Source of the DNA: an uncultured Flavobacteriales bacterium | GTDB lineage: Bacteria; Bacteroidota; Bacteroidia; Flavobacteriales_D; Crocinitomicaceae | DNA length: 64,000 nt | NCBI GenBank assembly: GCA_937973685.1 | Contig: CALJKJ010000043.1 | Location: 23,400-87,399, forward strand | Direction of reading: 5' to 3' | In this document: positions 25,295-34,094 of the stretch, one piece after another | Layout of the letters: each line of letters starts with the position of its first letter | How positions within the stretch are numbered: position 1 is the first letter of the stretch | Made by a program: the position numbers and the translations under genes | The notes under the pieces: model-generated | The model's input: only the letters and a program-made list of their open reading frames with translations | Databases searched by the model: none | What the model was told of the DNA's origin: nothing

Positions 25295-27085
25295 CTAATT
25301 TAATTCAAAGAATTTGATTCTACTAGTTTTAAGTTGAATTGCTGCTTTTTGGGGATTCCAAATATAAATTTTCAGCAGCTTTTCATTTTCTCCTATTTTC
25401 TTGAACGAATACGTTTGTTGAAACGTTTTGTTTTGAGGTTTATTACCTAAAAACCAACGCAGGTTTTGAGTATCATAACGAACAGGCTGTTGTTGTTCGT
25501 CTTCTGTTGTGATGACAAAATTTGCGGTGTTTATTCGTTTATTTGTAATAAAACGACTTTCGATTACAACTTTTATTAATTTATTTCTCCAGGAAGGATC
25601 AATGGTACAATGGTAACAATCGACAAACTCGGCTGTTGTTTTTTTGCCCTTGACAAGTGTGTCAAATAAGAGTTTCTGAGAAAAATCATTTTTTCTCTTG
25701 TACGCGCAATAAGTACTTTCTTTATCCGAAGCAAATAGTTGATAGTTTACAGCTGTTTTTGGGTCGTGATAGATTGTTGATTTTGTTACCACGACATCAA
25801 AATAAGGTGCAAATGCTCCAATAGCTTGTCCAATTTGTTTGGTGGAATTAGTGTTATTTCGTTCGTGTAAGGAGTAGGTTAATTGCATTATTGGATAAAG
25901 ACCAAGCGTTTCACCTGCATGAAGTTGCGCACGTATTTTCTTGAAAAATTCAGGAGTCATTCTGTCATCGGGAGAAAAAACAGAAGTTGTTAAATTCATT
26001 TGGTATAGGAAGCTGAGAGGAAAAAACAACAAGCAAACAAGTGCAAATTTTGTCTTAGGATGTTGACCAATTAATTGCATGAAAAGTAAGATGATAAGCG
26101 GCACAAAATACATAGCCGCGCGATCTTCAGGATAGTTCACGTGCATTACTTTTGCCAAAAATAGGATGCCAATAATATTGCCGCCGATTAAGTACAATAA
26201 GAGTGTTTCGTTGTTTGCAAGCGCATTTTTAAACGACGTGCGTCGGATGTTTCGAATCACCATAAATGCACCAATAAATGCACTGCAAATAAATGCGATT
26301 TTCAACCAATTTTTGTTATAAAAAAGCACGTACTTCGTTACTGTTTTCCCAGTAACCTCCCATAAACCAGCGAGACTTCCGTAATAGAGTGCGCCGGCTT
26401 CTTTTAATTCGAATGAAAATTGAATGAGCGGAAGTAGTAACAAACAGCACAGCGCAATACAACCCGCAAGTTTTATCCGTTGTTTTTTTGTCCACTCCGT
26501 CCAATGGAAACCAATGAAAATAATGCAGTAAGAAATGATTAATAAACTGATGACCAAGTAGGTGAGATTGGCAAAAACACTGAGATTTAGCAGTAACAAA
26601 CAACTAATGAAATGCTTAATTTTTTTTTCTTCCAGAAAGTTGATTAGATAATACAATGCGCTGAAAAACAGTCCAATTGCTAGCCCATAACCCCGGGTAT
26701 AACTGAAGTAGTCTGTTATCCAAGGGATTGTATTGAGTGCAATAAAACCGAGGTATTTCCAATTTCCAAAAGTAAATTTTTCGATGATTCCTTTAGTAGC
26801 AAAAAAATAAGCGATAAAAGCCAATAGGGAGGGTAAGCGAAATAAAAAAAAGTGTTCGCCGAAATTCCTGTAAAAGAAATATCCAAGCCAACTATTAAAT
26901 AAGTGATTGTTTGCATCTTTCAAGGCTTGATCACCCCAAATTTCACCTGTTTCGATGTAATGATAAAACGTAGCTACTTCGTCGTGCATAGGTGCGACAA
27001 ACCATGCGCGCAACAAAAAGTAGGACATTAAGAAAATGAAAAACGTTCCGAATAGGATGTTTTTGGTTGAAAGCTTACTCAGCAT
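25295..27085 (-). CDS. GT-C-like multi-pass membrane protein between scoA and scoB
   Basis: The protein has 596 residues. About eleven hydrophobic segments occupy residues 10-380, and a soluble domain of about 220 residues follows. After the first helix comes APMHDEVATFYHY, an acidic loop of the type that carries the catalytic Asp/Glu in GT-C transferases (PMT, ArnT). DANNHLFNSW further on fits the same region. It probably transfers a sugar from a lipid carrier outside the inner membrane. It is separated from scoA by 6 nt and from scoB by 4 nt, so it is fully inside the operon. The acceptor is unknown. Confidence 0.7.
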   Translation of the reverse strand: MLSKLSTKNILFGTFFIFLMSYFLLRAWFVAPMHDEVATFYHYIETGEIWGDQALKDANNHLFNSWLGYFFYRNFGEHFFLFRLPSLLAFIAYFFATKGIIEKFTFGNWKYLGFIALNTIPWITDYFSYTRGYGLAIGLFFSALYYLINFLEEKKIKHFISCLLLLNLSVFANLTYLVISLLIISYCIIFIGFHWTEWTKKQRIKLAGCIALCCLLLLPLIQFSFELKEAGALYYGSLAGLWEVTGKTVTKYVLFYNKNWLKIAFICSAFIGAFMVIRNIRRTSFKNALANNETLLLYLIGGNIIGILFLAKVMHVNYPEDRAAMYFVPLIILLFMQLIGQHPKTKFALVCLLFFPLSFLYQMNLTTSVFSPDDRMTPEFFKKIRAQLHAGETLGLYPIMQLTYSLHERNNTNSTKQIGQAIGAFAPYFDVVVTKSTIYHDPKTAVNYQLFASDKESTYCAYKRKNDFSQKLLFDTLVKGKKTTAEFVDCYHCTIDPSWRNKLIKVVIESRFITNKRINTANFVITTEDEQQQPVRYDTQNLRWFLGNKPQNKTFQQTYSFKKIGENEKLLKIYIWNPQKAAIQLKTSRIKFFELN

Positions 27086-27091
27086 TCGCGT

Positions 27092-27787
27092 TTATTTTTG
27101 ACGAACGGTACGTTGTTCAATACGTTTTTCAAATTTCTCACCTTTAAAAATGCGCTGAACATAAATACCAGGAGTATGAATTTCGTTGGGATTGAGTTCT
27201 CCTGCTGGAACTAATTCTTCCACTTCTACAACCGTTATTTTACCAGCTGTCGCCATCATGGGATTGAAATTGCGTGCAGTTGCTTTGAAAACCAAATTTC
27301 CTTCAGTATCACCTTTCCATGCTTTTACCAATGAGAAATCAGCAGTTAATGCATGCTCTAAAATATGCCATTTGCCATTGAATAAACGCGCCTCTTTGCC
27401 TTCAGCTACTTCTGTCCCATAACCTGCGGGCGTGAAGAAAGCAGGAATACCTGCGCCACCAGCACGACAGCGTTCTGCTAATGTTCCTTGTGGAATTAAT
27501 TCAACTTCCAATTCACCTGATAACATTTGGCGTTCAAATTCATCATTCTCTCCTACGTAAGAGGAAATCATTTTTTTGACTTGTTTGTTTTGTAGTAATA
27601 AACCTAAACCAAAATCGTCTACACCAGCATTGTTTGAGATACACGTTAAGTCTTTGATGCCACTTTTAGCAAGTTGGGCGATTGCATTTTCTGGAATCCC
27701 ACATAATCCAAATCCACCCACCATTAAAGTCATTCCATCTTCGATTCCAGCAATTGCTTCCTCGACATTGTTTACTACTTTGTTCAT
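27092..27787 (-). CDS. scoA: 3-oxoacid CoA-transferase subunit A
   Basis: The protein has 231 residues. The CoA-binding glycine-rich stretch MVGGFGLCGIPENAI and later GGAGIPAFFTPAGYGTEVAEG are diagnostic. It is the non-catalytic partner of the subunit encoded at 24634-25290. The start codon overlaps the stop of the upstream PBP gene by one base, so it is translationally coupled. Confidence 0.92.
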   Translation of the reverse strand: MNKVVNNVEEAIAGIEDGMTLMVGGFGLCGIPENAIAQLAKSGIKDLTCISNNAGVDDFGLGLLLQNKQVKKMISSYVGENDEFERQMLSGELEVELIPQGTLAERCRAGGAGIPAFFTPAGYGTEVAEGKEARLFNGKWHILEHALTADFSLVKAWKGDTEGNLVFKATARNFNPMMATAGKITVVEVEELVPAGELNPNEIHTPGIYVQRIFKGEKFEKRIEQRTVRQK

Positions 27788-30303
27788 TATTCAAAAATTA
27801 TCGTTCCCGAATTCGTTAATGTGGTATCTTCTTCAGCAGGAGAATATTCTGTTCCTGTTAAGTTGAATACCGATTCATCATAATCTTTAGGAACTTTGAA
27901 ATCAGTTGTTGAAATTCCAATTTTCGGATCTTTGTAAATTTTATTCATGTAGTAGCCATAAATAGGCAAGGCAGTTCGCGCTCCTTGACCTTGATCAGTT
28001 GATCGGAAACGAACACCTCTGTTTTCGGCACCAACCCAAACACCCGTCGCCAAATCTGGAGTAAGTCCAATGAACCAACCGTCGGAATTGTTTTGGGTTG
28101 TTCCTGTTTTACCTGCAGTTGGATAAATGATGTTTCCATATTCAGAACCACCGCGTAAACGACTTGCGGTTCCACCTTCAACCACACCTTTCATCATTTT
28201 TAAGATGGTGTAAGCTACTTTTTCGTTGAGTACTTCTTTGGAATAATTTTTAGCACTGTAAATTACGTTACCTGCACGGTCTTCGATGCGCAAAATACAT
28301 GCTGGGCGGTTATAAATTCCACTGTTGACAAACGTTGCTTGTGCACCAACTAATTCATACAAGGATAAATCCATTGATCCCAAACACATGGCAGGAACTA
28401 CATCACGATCGTTGAGTTCAATATCCATGTCGCGCATTAATTTTGCAACAGTAGATGGGCCAGCCATTCCCATTTGTTTCATGATATAAACAGCAACATT
28501 GTTTTTAGACATTGCCAATCCTTTTTTAATGGAAACTGTTCCACCACTTCCGCTTCCGTCCGAATTTTTTGGACACCACTGCCCATCCGGATTTCCAGCT
28601 GGGTCGAACAGATCAACACAGTATTGAATATCTGGAACCACCATACCTGGTTGTACCACATTGCGCATAATACCTGCTCCGTATACAAACGGTTTGATAG
28701 TTGAACCAACTTGACGTTTTCCTTGTCGCACGTGATCGTAAGCGAAGTAGTCAATATTTGCGCCACCTACCCACGCTTTCACAAAACCAGTGCTTGGTTC
28801 GATCGAGATTAATCCAGCTTGTAAAAACGAGTTGTAATAGCGAATAGAATCATTTGGAGTCATGGATGTATCTCTTTCTCCATTCCAAGAGAAAACACGC
28901 ATATCTACTTCTGTTTCGAATGCTTTTTTTATTTCAGTTTCAGAGTAACCTTGCGCTTGCATGTTGATGTACCTGTTGGAACGACGCATGGAAGATATCA
29001 TGATATCATTTACTTCTTTATCAGACAATTTATCAGAAAAAGGCCAGTTCCGTAGACCTCTATTATTTGAGTTAAATTGCGGTTGTAGCGTTTCTTTCAA
29101 ATGTTTTTCCAAAGCGTATTCTGCATGTTCTTGCATATTGGCATTGATGGTTGTATAGATTTTTAATCCATCGCTGTAAATGTCCCAAGGCATGCCATCT
29201 TGACGTTTGTATTTCAAAGAACCATCTTCATTTTTCTCACTTAATAATTTGGAGATTTCACTACGTAATTGTTCCCTAAAATATGGAGCCGAACCTCTTT
29301 TATGGTCAACGATTTGGTAATCGGTAACAAGCGGTTTTTTGCACAATACTTCGTATTCTTTTTGCGTTAATTTGTGGCGTAATGCTTCGTTTCCGTTATC
29401 AGAATTGATTAACCATTGTTTTAGAACGGTATTTCTTCTGTTTACAGCACGCAAACTGTCTTTTGCTCGAGCTTCGTTTATTGCTACTTGATCTACTTTG
29501 TTCGGTGAAATTCCTTGTTCGTCAGCAATTCGTTGGCGGTAATTGCGAATAGTAAACGAATACGGATTGTACAAGTCTGGGTTTTTACACATCCCAATAA
29601 GCATAGCAGCTTCCTCTTTTTTCAAATCCGCTGGGCGTTTGTTGAAGTAAACTTTTGCAGCATTAGCTATACCAACTGCATTGTACAAGAAATCGAATTG
29701 ATTCAAGTACATGGTGATAATTTCTTCTTTTGTGAAGCGTTTTTCGAGACGAGTTGCAATGATGTTTTCACGTGCTTTTTCGTTCAAACGGCGCCACATT
29801 CTTCCAATTCTTCCTTCCGAATCGCGTTCAACTTCTAATCCATTTGCACGCGCGAGTTCTTCGCGCTCTCGTATTTGTAATGTAAACAATTGTTTTGCTA
29901 ATTGCTGAGTAATTGTAGAAGCACCACCAGCACCACCAACATTCAAAATAGCGCGCCCAATTGCTTTAAAATCAGGTCCTGAATGTGCGTGAAAACGTTC
30001 GTCTTCAGTTGCAATTAACGCATCTGTAACATAGGGGCTGATTTTACGGTATTCAACGCTTGTTCGGTTGATTTTCCAATAGCGCCCAAGTTCTGTTTCA
30101 CCATCATCAGCTAAAATAACAGATGCAGAAAGTTCTGGTGGGTTATCCAACATTGCTACAGGAGGTAAGTCATCCTCCGATTGAAATAGTAACAAAGCAG
30201 CTACAAAATAAAGTGGAAACGTAGCAATTAACCAATAAGCATAAGTTGCTCGTTTGTGTTCTTTTTCAGTAAAGGAGTTATTTCCCTTGCTTGTATATGC
30301 CAT
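27787..30303 (-). CDS. Class A penicillin-binding protein (transglycosylase/transpeptidase)
   Basis: The protein has 838 residues. One N-terminal membrane anchor (about 24-42) is followed by a GT51 glycosyltransferase domain with EDERFHAHSGPDFKAIGRA and GASTITQQLAKQLFT. The transpeptidase domain has SxxK in VGSTIKPFVYG, SxN in MSKNNVAVY and KTGTT. It polymerises and cross-links peptidoglycan in the periplasm (PBP1a type). It is the first gene of an operon that continues into scoA, a GT-C-like gene, scoB and a GT2. A near-consensus promoter (GATATTTG) lies upstream. Confidence 0.93.
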   Translation of the reverse strand: MAYTSKGNNSFTEKEHKRATYAYWLIATFPLYFVAALLLFQSEDDLPPVAMLDNPPELSASVILADDGETELGRYWKINRTSVEYRKISPYVTDALIATEDERFHAHSGPDFKAIGRAILNVGGAGGASTITQQLAKQLFTLQIREREELARANGLEVERDSEGRIGRMWRRLNEKARENIIATRLEKRFTKEEIITMYLNQFDFLYNAVGIANAAKVYFNKRPADLKKEEAAMLIGMCKNPDLYNPYSFTIRNYRQRIADEQGISPNKVDQVAINEARAKDSLRAVNRRNTVLKQWLINSDNGNEALRHKLTQKEYEVLCKKPLVTDYQIVDHKRGSAPYFREQLRSEISKLLSEKNEDGSLKYKRQDGMPWDIYSDGLKIYTTINANMQEHAEYALEKHLKETLQPQFNSNNRGLRNWPFSDKLSDKEVNDIMISSMRRSNRYINMQAQGYSETEIKKAFETEVDMRVFSWNGERDTSMTPNDSIRYYNSFLQAGLISIEPSTGFVKAWVGGANIDYFAYDHVRQGKRQVGSTIKPFVYGAGIMRNVVQPGMVVPDIQYCVDLFDPAGNPDGQWCPKNSDGSGSGGTVSIKKGLAMSKNNVAVYIMKQMGMAGPSTVAKLMRDMDIELNDRDVVPAMCLGSMDLSLYELVGAQATFVNSGIYNRPACILRIEDRAGNVIYSAKNYSKEVLNEKVAYTILKMMKGVVEGGTASRLRGGSEYGNIIYPTAGKTGTTQNNSDGWFIGLTPDLATGVWVGAENRGVRFRSTDQGQGARTALPIYGYYMNKIYKDPKIGISTTDFKVPKDYDESVFNLTGTEYSPAEEDTTLTNSGTIIFE

Positions 30304-30383
30304 ATCAATGAATTGAATGAAAAATTAATCAACTGTTGAACAAATATCGTAAAATGTAGTCAAACATAGGTGGGATGAACAGA

Positions 30384-30425
30384 TAGTTGCTAACAATTTT
30401 TAGCTAAAAAACTAAAAATTTTGTT
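30384..30425 (-). terminator. AT-rich hairpin downstream of the 30460 gene
   Basis: An inverted repeat (aacaatttttag / ctaaaaattttgtt, two-base bulge) lies between the hypothetical gene and the PBP promoter region. It is a candidate terminator, weak in G+C. Confidence 0.4.
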
Positions 30426-30459
30426 CTATTGACGAGTCTATTAAATATTGAAAAGAAAA

Positions 30460-31170
30460 TTATGGAACAAAAGTCAATTCGAAGACCAAAGAATATGCGT
30501 TGTTTTTTGTGTTAGGTATTTGAATACCAAAGGTTATTGGCAATCTTTTTTTTGGGAAGTAAATGAGTCCTAATGAAGTGAAAGATAAGGCATTGTTACC
30601 TATAATACTTTCACCTACAAAATGCAATTTGTTATTTATAGGAATCTCACTTCCAAACCAAGCTCCTACTCGATTTCCTTCTCTACCGCCATAATGAATA
30701 GAGTTGTAATAATAACCCATTACAAATGAGCTTTTTTTGATAAAGAGGTTTTTGATCAGTAAGTTATTATATATTAAAGTTGCATTTTGTAAAATGGTAT
30801 TATCAGTATAATTTAAACCAAACTGAGTACCAAAACACATAGATAAATTTTCCGTGAATTCGAATTGTTTCAACCCATTTATCATGAGTAATGGGTTATA
30901 CGGATCTTTGTCGTTTGTATCGTTATGAATAAATGATTTACTATTGCTTTTAAAATTTAACCCCAAGACATTTAACCCAATTTCAAAACCTTTCCCTAAG
31001 CCAAAATCAATAGTTGAATTTGATTGAATTATTTCGTTAAAATTAATTTGTTGTTGGAAAAATATTTTTTTTGCTTTTGTTACTTCTGAAGAAGGGACAT
31101 TTATGAAATTTTGTTGTGCATGTAATTGATGAACAAATAACACAATAAACAAAAGCAAAATCCGGCTCAT
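30460..31170 (-). CDS. Exported protein, likely outer-membrane barrel, unknown function
   Basis: The protein has 236 residues with signal peptide MSRILLLFIVLFVHQLHAQ. Beta-strand-like segments with Gly/Asn turns follow (STIDFGLGKGFEIGLNVLGL, LSMCFGTQFGLNYTDN, KLHFVGESIIGNNALSF), and the last residues YSLVFELTFVP end in an aromatic-rich strand, as in barrel proteins. No family recognised. It is monocistronic, with its own promoter box. Confidence 0.6.
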   Translation of the reverse strand: MSRILLLFIVLFVHQLHAQQNFINVPSSEVTKAKKIFFQQQINFNEIIQSNSTIDFGLGKGFEIGLNVLGLNFKSNSKSFIHNDTNDKDPYNPLLMINGLKQFEFTENLSMCFGTQFGLNYTDNTILQNATLIYNNLLIKNLFIKKSSFVMGYYYNSIHYGGREGNRVGAWFGSEIPINNKLHFVGESIIGNNALSFTSLGLIYFPKKRLPITFGIQIPNTKNNAYSLVFELTFVP

Positions 31171-31198
31171 CTTGTGAAACTATAAGTTTTAAAAGGTG

Positions 31199-31206
31199 CA
31201 AAAATA
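31199..31206 (-). promoter_or_regulatory. -7 promoter box (TATTTTTG) for the 30460 gene
   Basis: It is an exact TAnnTTTG match on the minus strand, 29 nt upstream of the ATG. Confidence 0.45.
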
Positions 31207-31239
31207 CTTTTTTACTACTTTTTTAAATGGTAATAAATG

Positions 31240-31989
31240 TTATTTTTTCTTCAAACTTGCTTTTACATAATTCTCAATTGCAGCAATCATACTTGGCGCA
31301 TTTGGTTGTGGTGCATGTAAGTCCAAACGCAAGTTATTGCGTTCAACGGCACTTGCAGTTGTTGGACCAAAAGCCGCAATGACGGTCTTGTTTTGTTTGA
31401 AGTCAGGAAAGTTTTTGAATAATGATTCGATTCCACCTGGACTAAAGAATACCAACATGTCATAGTAAACATCTTCCAAATCACTCAAGTCAGAAGCAAC
31501 TGTACGGTACAAAGTCGCTTTACTAAATGGAATTTTTGCAGCTTCTAATGTTTCGGGAATTTTATCTCTCAAAATATCTGTACAAGGCAATAAAAACTTT
31601 TCTGTTTTGTGTTTTTTTATTGGATCAATTAAATCCTCAATGGTCTGTTTTCCAAAAAATATTTTTCGCTTGCGGTAAGTAACATATTTTTGAAGGTACA
31701 AGGCTACTGCTTCCGAGATACAGAAATATTTCATTGTATCTGGTACAGTAAAACGAATCTCTTCAGCAATTCGAAAGAAGTGATCTACTGCAGCTTTTGA
31801 TGTTAAAATAATGGCTGTGTGTTCTGGAATATTTACTTTTTGTGCTCGAAACTCTTGCGCACCGATTCCTTCAACGTGAATAAACGGTCGAAAATCAATT
31901 TTCAGTTTATATTTCTCAGCTAAATCAAAATAAGGTGATTTCTCTCCCTCAGGCTTTGGTTGAGAAACCAGAATAGTCTTGATACTCAA
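31240..31989 (-). CDS. hemD: Uroporphyrinogen-III synthase
   Basis: The protein has 249 residues. The sequence is poorly conserved, as is normal for HemD, but has the two-domain pattern with IILTSKAAVDHFFRIAEEI in domain 1 and VFFSPGGIESLFKNF followed by VIAAFGPTTASAVE in domain 2. It cyclises hydroxymethylbilane with inversion of ring D for haem synthesis. It lies 29 nt downstream of a DUF4271 gene, a conserved Bacteroidota pairing that supports the call. Confidence 0.85.
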   Translation of the reverse strand: MSIKTILVSQPKPEGEKSPYFDLAEKYKLKIDFRPFIHVEGIGAQEFRAQKVNIPEHTAIILTSKAAVDHFFRIAEEIRFTVPDTMKYFCISEAVALYLQKYVTYRKRKIFFGKQTIEDLIDPIKKHKTEKFLLPCTDILRDKIPETLEAAKIPFSKATLYRTVASDLSDLEDVYYDMLVFFSPGGIESLFKNFPDFKQNKTVIAAFGPTTASAVERNNLRLDLHAPQPNAPSMIAAIENYVKASLKKK

Positions 31990-32018
31990 TTTATTAGTAG
32001 TTTATTTGTAATACATGC

Positions 32019-32711
32019 TCAATTTATCATCCCGCTTATTTCACCATCGAAAAGTAACTTTATTACAATCAAAATCGGTAAAATTTCGAGGGTCCAAAAG
32101 TACAAAATAATATAATACCAACTTACTTTTGAAGACAATCCTAAAAAAACACTTCTTAGGATTCGAAAAATGAGGAAAAGGGAATAGGTAGCCACAACTA
32201 TTTTAAGCGCAGTTGTTTGCGGTCCCGATTGAAAGTAAAAAATAAAAAATTCAATTAACAATACGAGACCCAATACGTTGTAGAGGGCGAGCGTAAAGTA
32301 AATTTCTTCGCGCGCTATTTTTTTTTGCCCCGTTAAATTTCCTGCTATGAAACTGATGCAAAGTTGATACAATAAATACCCAACTGGAATTAATGTGGCG
32401 AAAAGTTGTTGATTGTCCGTCTTGTTTTTGTCAATAAACCAATAAATAAACATACAGCTGACAGCAACAAACTGAAGATTTAACAGTAACCTACTCAGCG
32501 CATTGGGACGTACTCCTTTACCGATTTGATCTTCTTGCGTTTCAAAAAAAAGTGTGTTTTGAATTGAAATAGATACAATAGATTGTTGCACAACACGAGC
32601 TAAAGCAATAAAAACGACACACAAAAAGAGCAACAATACGAACCAAGTCGACCCATTCGAATAACGTGGAATCAAGTCCATTTGTTGCACTATTTGGTTG
32701 TTTTCAAACAT
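32019..32711 (-). CDS. DUF4271 membrane protein
   Basis: The protein has 230 residues with about six membrane helices. The first 30 residues carry a soluble head, then WFVLLLFLCVVFIALARVV. Members of DUF4271 are found next to hemD throughout Bacteroidota, but their role is unknown. The IRNALSR-like region between helices 1 and 2 and the late IEILPILIVIKLLF helix match the general layout. A promoter box lies 32 nt upstream. Confidence 0.75.
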   Translation of the reverse strand: MFENNQIVQQMDLIPRYSNGSTWFVLLLFLCVVFIALARVVQQSIVSISIQNTLFFETQEDQIGKGVRPNALSRLLLNLQFVAVSCMFIYWFIDKNKTDNQQLFATLIPVGYLLYQLCISFIAGNLTGQKKIAREEIYFTLALYNVLGLVLLIEFFIFYFQSGPQTTALKIVVATYSLFLIFRILRSVFLGLSSKVSWYYIILYFWTLEILPILIVIKLLFDGEISGMIN

Positions 32712-32742
32712 TTATGCTAGCTATTTGTTTTCTAATTAATTG

Positions 32743-32750
32743 CAAAGGTA
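32743..32750 (-). promoter_or_regulatory. -7 promoter box (TACCTTTG) for DUF4271-hemD
   Basis: It is an exact TAnnTTTG match on the minus strand, with a leader of about 25 nt. Confidence 0.45.
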
Positions 32751-32778
32751 GTATTTTACAAGAATTGCCATTATGCTT

Positions 32779-32809
32779 TTTGTTGATTCGACATGAATGC
32801 TTATTTTTG
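32779..32809 (+). promoter_or_regulatory. -33/-7 promoter of gcdH
   Basis: The -33 element TTTG (32779-32782) is separated by 19 nt from the -7 box TATTTTTG (32802-32809). The start codon follows 27 nt after the -7 box. Confidence 0.6.
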
Positions 32810-32836
32810 TCCTGTTAAATAACAAACAATTTTTCG

Positions 32837-34036
32837 ATGAGAACTGATTTATATCAACATCCAGATTACCTCTTAATGGATGAATTATTGACCGATGAGC
32901 AAAAGTTAGTTCGTGACGCGGCGCGCGCATGGGTTAAAAAAGAAGTCTCTCCAATCATTGATGATGCTTATGAAAAAGCAGTTTTTCCGATGCATTTATT
33001 AAAAGGGTTGGGAGAAATCGGTGCATTTGGACCATATATTCCGGAAGAATACGGTGGACCAGGGTTGGATCAGATTTCTTATGGTTTGATCATGCAAGAA
33101 TTGGAGCGTTGTGACTCCGGTTTACGTTCGACAGCCTCTGTTCAAAGTTCGTTAGTAATGTATCCTATTTGGAAATACGGTTCAGAAGAACAAAAAATGA
33201 AATACCTACCAAAATTAGCAACTGGCGAAATGATGGGTTGTTTTGGTTTGACTGAGCCTGATCACGGTTCAAATCCAGGTGGTATGATCACCAACTTTAA
33301 AGACATGGGCGACCATTATTTGTTGAATGGTGCTAAAATGTGGATTTCTAATGCTCCTTTTGCAGATATCGCAGTTGTTTGGGCAAAAGATGAAACTGGT
33401 CGAATACATGGATTAATCGTTGAACGTGGCATGGAAGGTTTTTCAACACCTGAAATGCATGGGAAATTGTCGTTACGTGCATCATCAACTGGTGAATTAA
33501 TCTTTGTTGATGTTAAAGTTCCAAAAGAAAATCTTTTACCTGGTCGTTCCGGACTAGGAGCTCCATTGAGTTGTTTGGATTCAGCTCGCTTTGGTATTGC
33601 TTGGGGTGCATTGGGTGCAGCAATGGATTGTTACGATCAAGCATTGCGTTATTCTCAACAACGTACACAATTTAATGTTCCGATTGGCGCATTTCAATTA
33701 ATACAAAAGAAATTAGCTGAAATGATTACTGAAATTACCAAAGCGCAATGCATTACATTGCGTGTAGGTGAATTACGTAATCAAGGTAGAGCTACTTCTG
33801 CTATGATTTCAATGATCAAACGAAACAATGTGGAAATAGCATTGAACATAGCTCGTGAAGCGCGTCAAATACATGGCGGAATGGGTATTACAAGTGAATA
33901 TTCGATGATGCGCCACATGGCTAACTTAGAGTCAGTTGTGACTTATGAAGGAACACACGACATTCACTTGTTGATTACAGGAATGGATGTAACAGGTATT
34001 CCAGCATTTACACGTGAAATGCCCGATTTAAAATAA
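32837..34036 (+). CDS. gcdH: Glutaryl-CoA dehydrogenase
   Basis: The protein has 399 residues with the acyl-CoA dehydrogenase fold. It has the FAD/substrate region GCFGLTEPDHGSNPGGM and WISNAPFADI, RTQFNVPIGAFQLIQ, and the catalytic base Glu in TYEGTHDIH near the C-terminus. The substrate-pocket sequence (LRSTASVQSSLVMYPI) is of the GCDH subgroup. It oxidises and decarboxylates glutaryl-CoA to crotonyl-CoA in lysine and tryptophan breakdown. It is transcribed alone, followed by a strong terminator. Confidence 0.9.
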   Translation: MRTDLYQHPDYLLMDELLTDEQKLVRDAARAWVKKEVSPIIDDAYEKAVFPMHLLKGLGEIGAFGPYIPEEYGGPGLDQISYGLIMQELERCDSGLRSTASVQSSLVMYPIWKYGSEEQKMKYLPKLATGEMMGCFGLTEPDHGSNPGGMITNFKDMGDHYLLNGAKMWISNAPFADIAVVWAKDETGRIHGLIVERGMEGFSTPEMHGKLSLRASSTGELIFVDVKVPKENLLPGRSGLGAPLSCLDSARFGIAWGALGAAMDCYDQALRYSQQRTQFNVPIGAFQLIQKKLAEMITEITKAQCITLRVGELRNQGRATSAMISMIKRNNVEIALNIAREARQIHGGMGITSEYSMMRHMANLESVVTYEGTHDIHLLITGMDVTGIPAFTREMPDLK

Positions 34037-34056
34037 ATAAACAATGCTATACTTGC

Positions 34057-34083
34057 AAAGCCCGTTTTTTAGCGGGCTTTGCT
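34057..34083 (+). terminator. Terminator of gcdH
   Basis: An 8-bp G+C-rich stem (aaagcccg / cgggcttt) with an 8-nt loop lies 20 nt after the stop. The hemW start follows 11 nt further on. Confidence 0.8.
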
Positions 34084-34094
34084 GTTTATAAACG

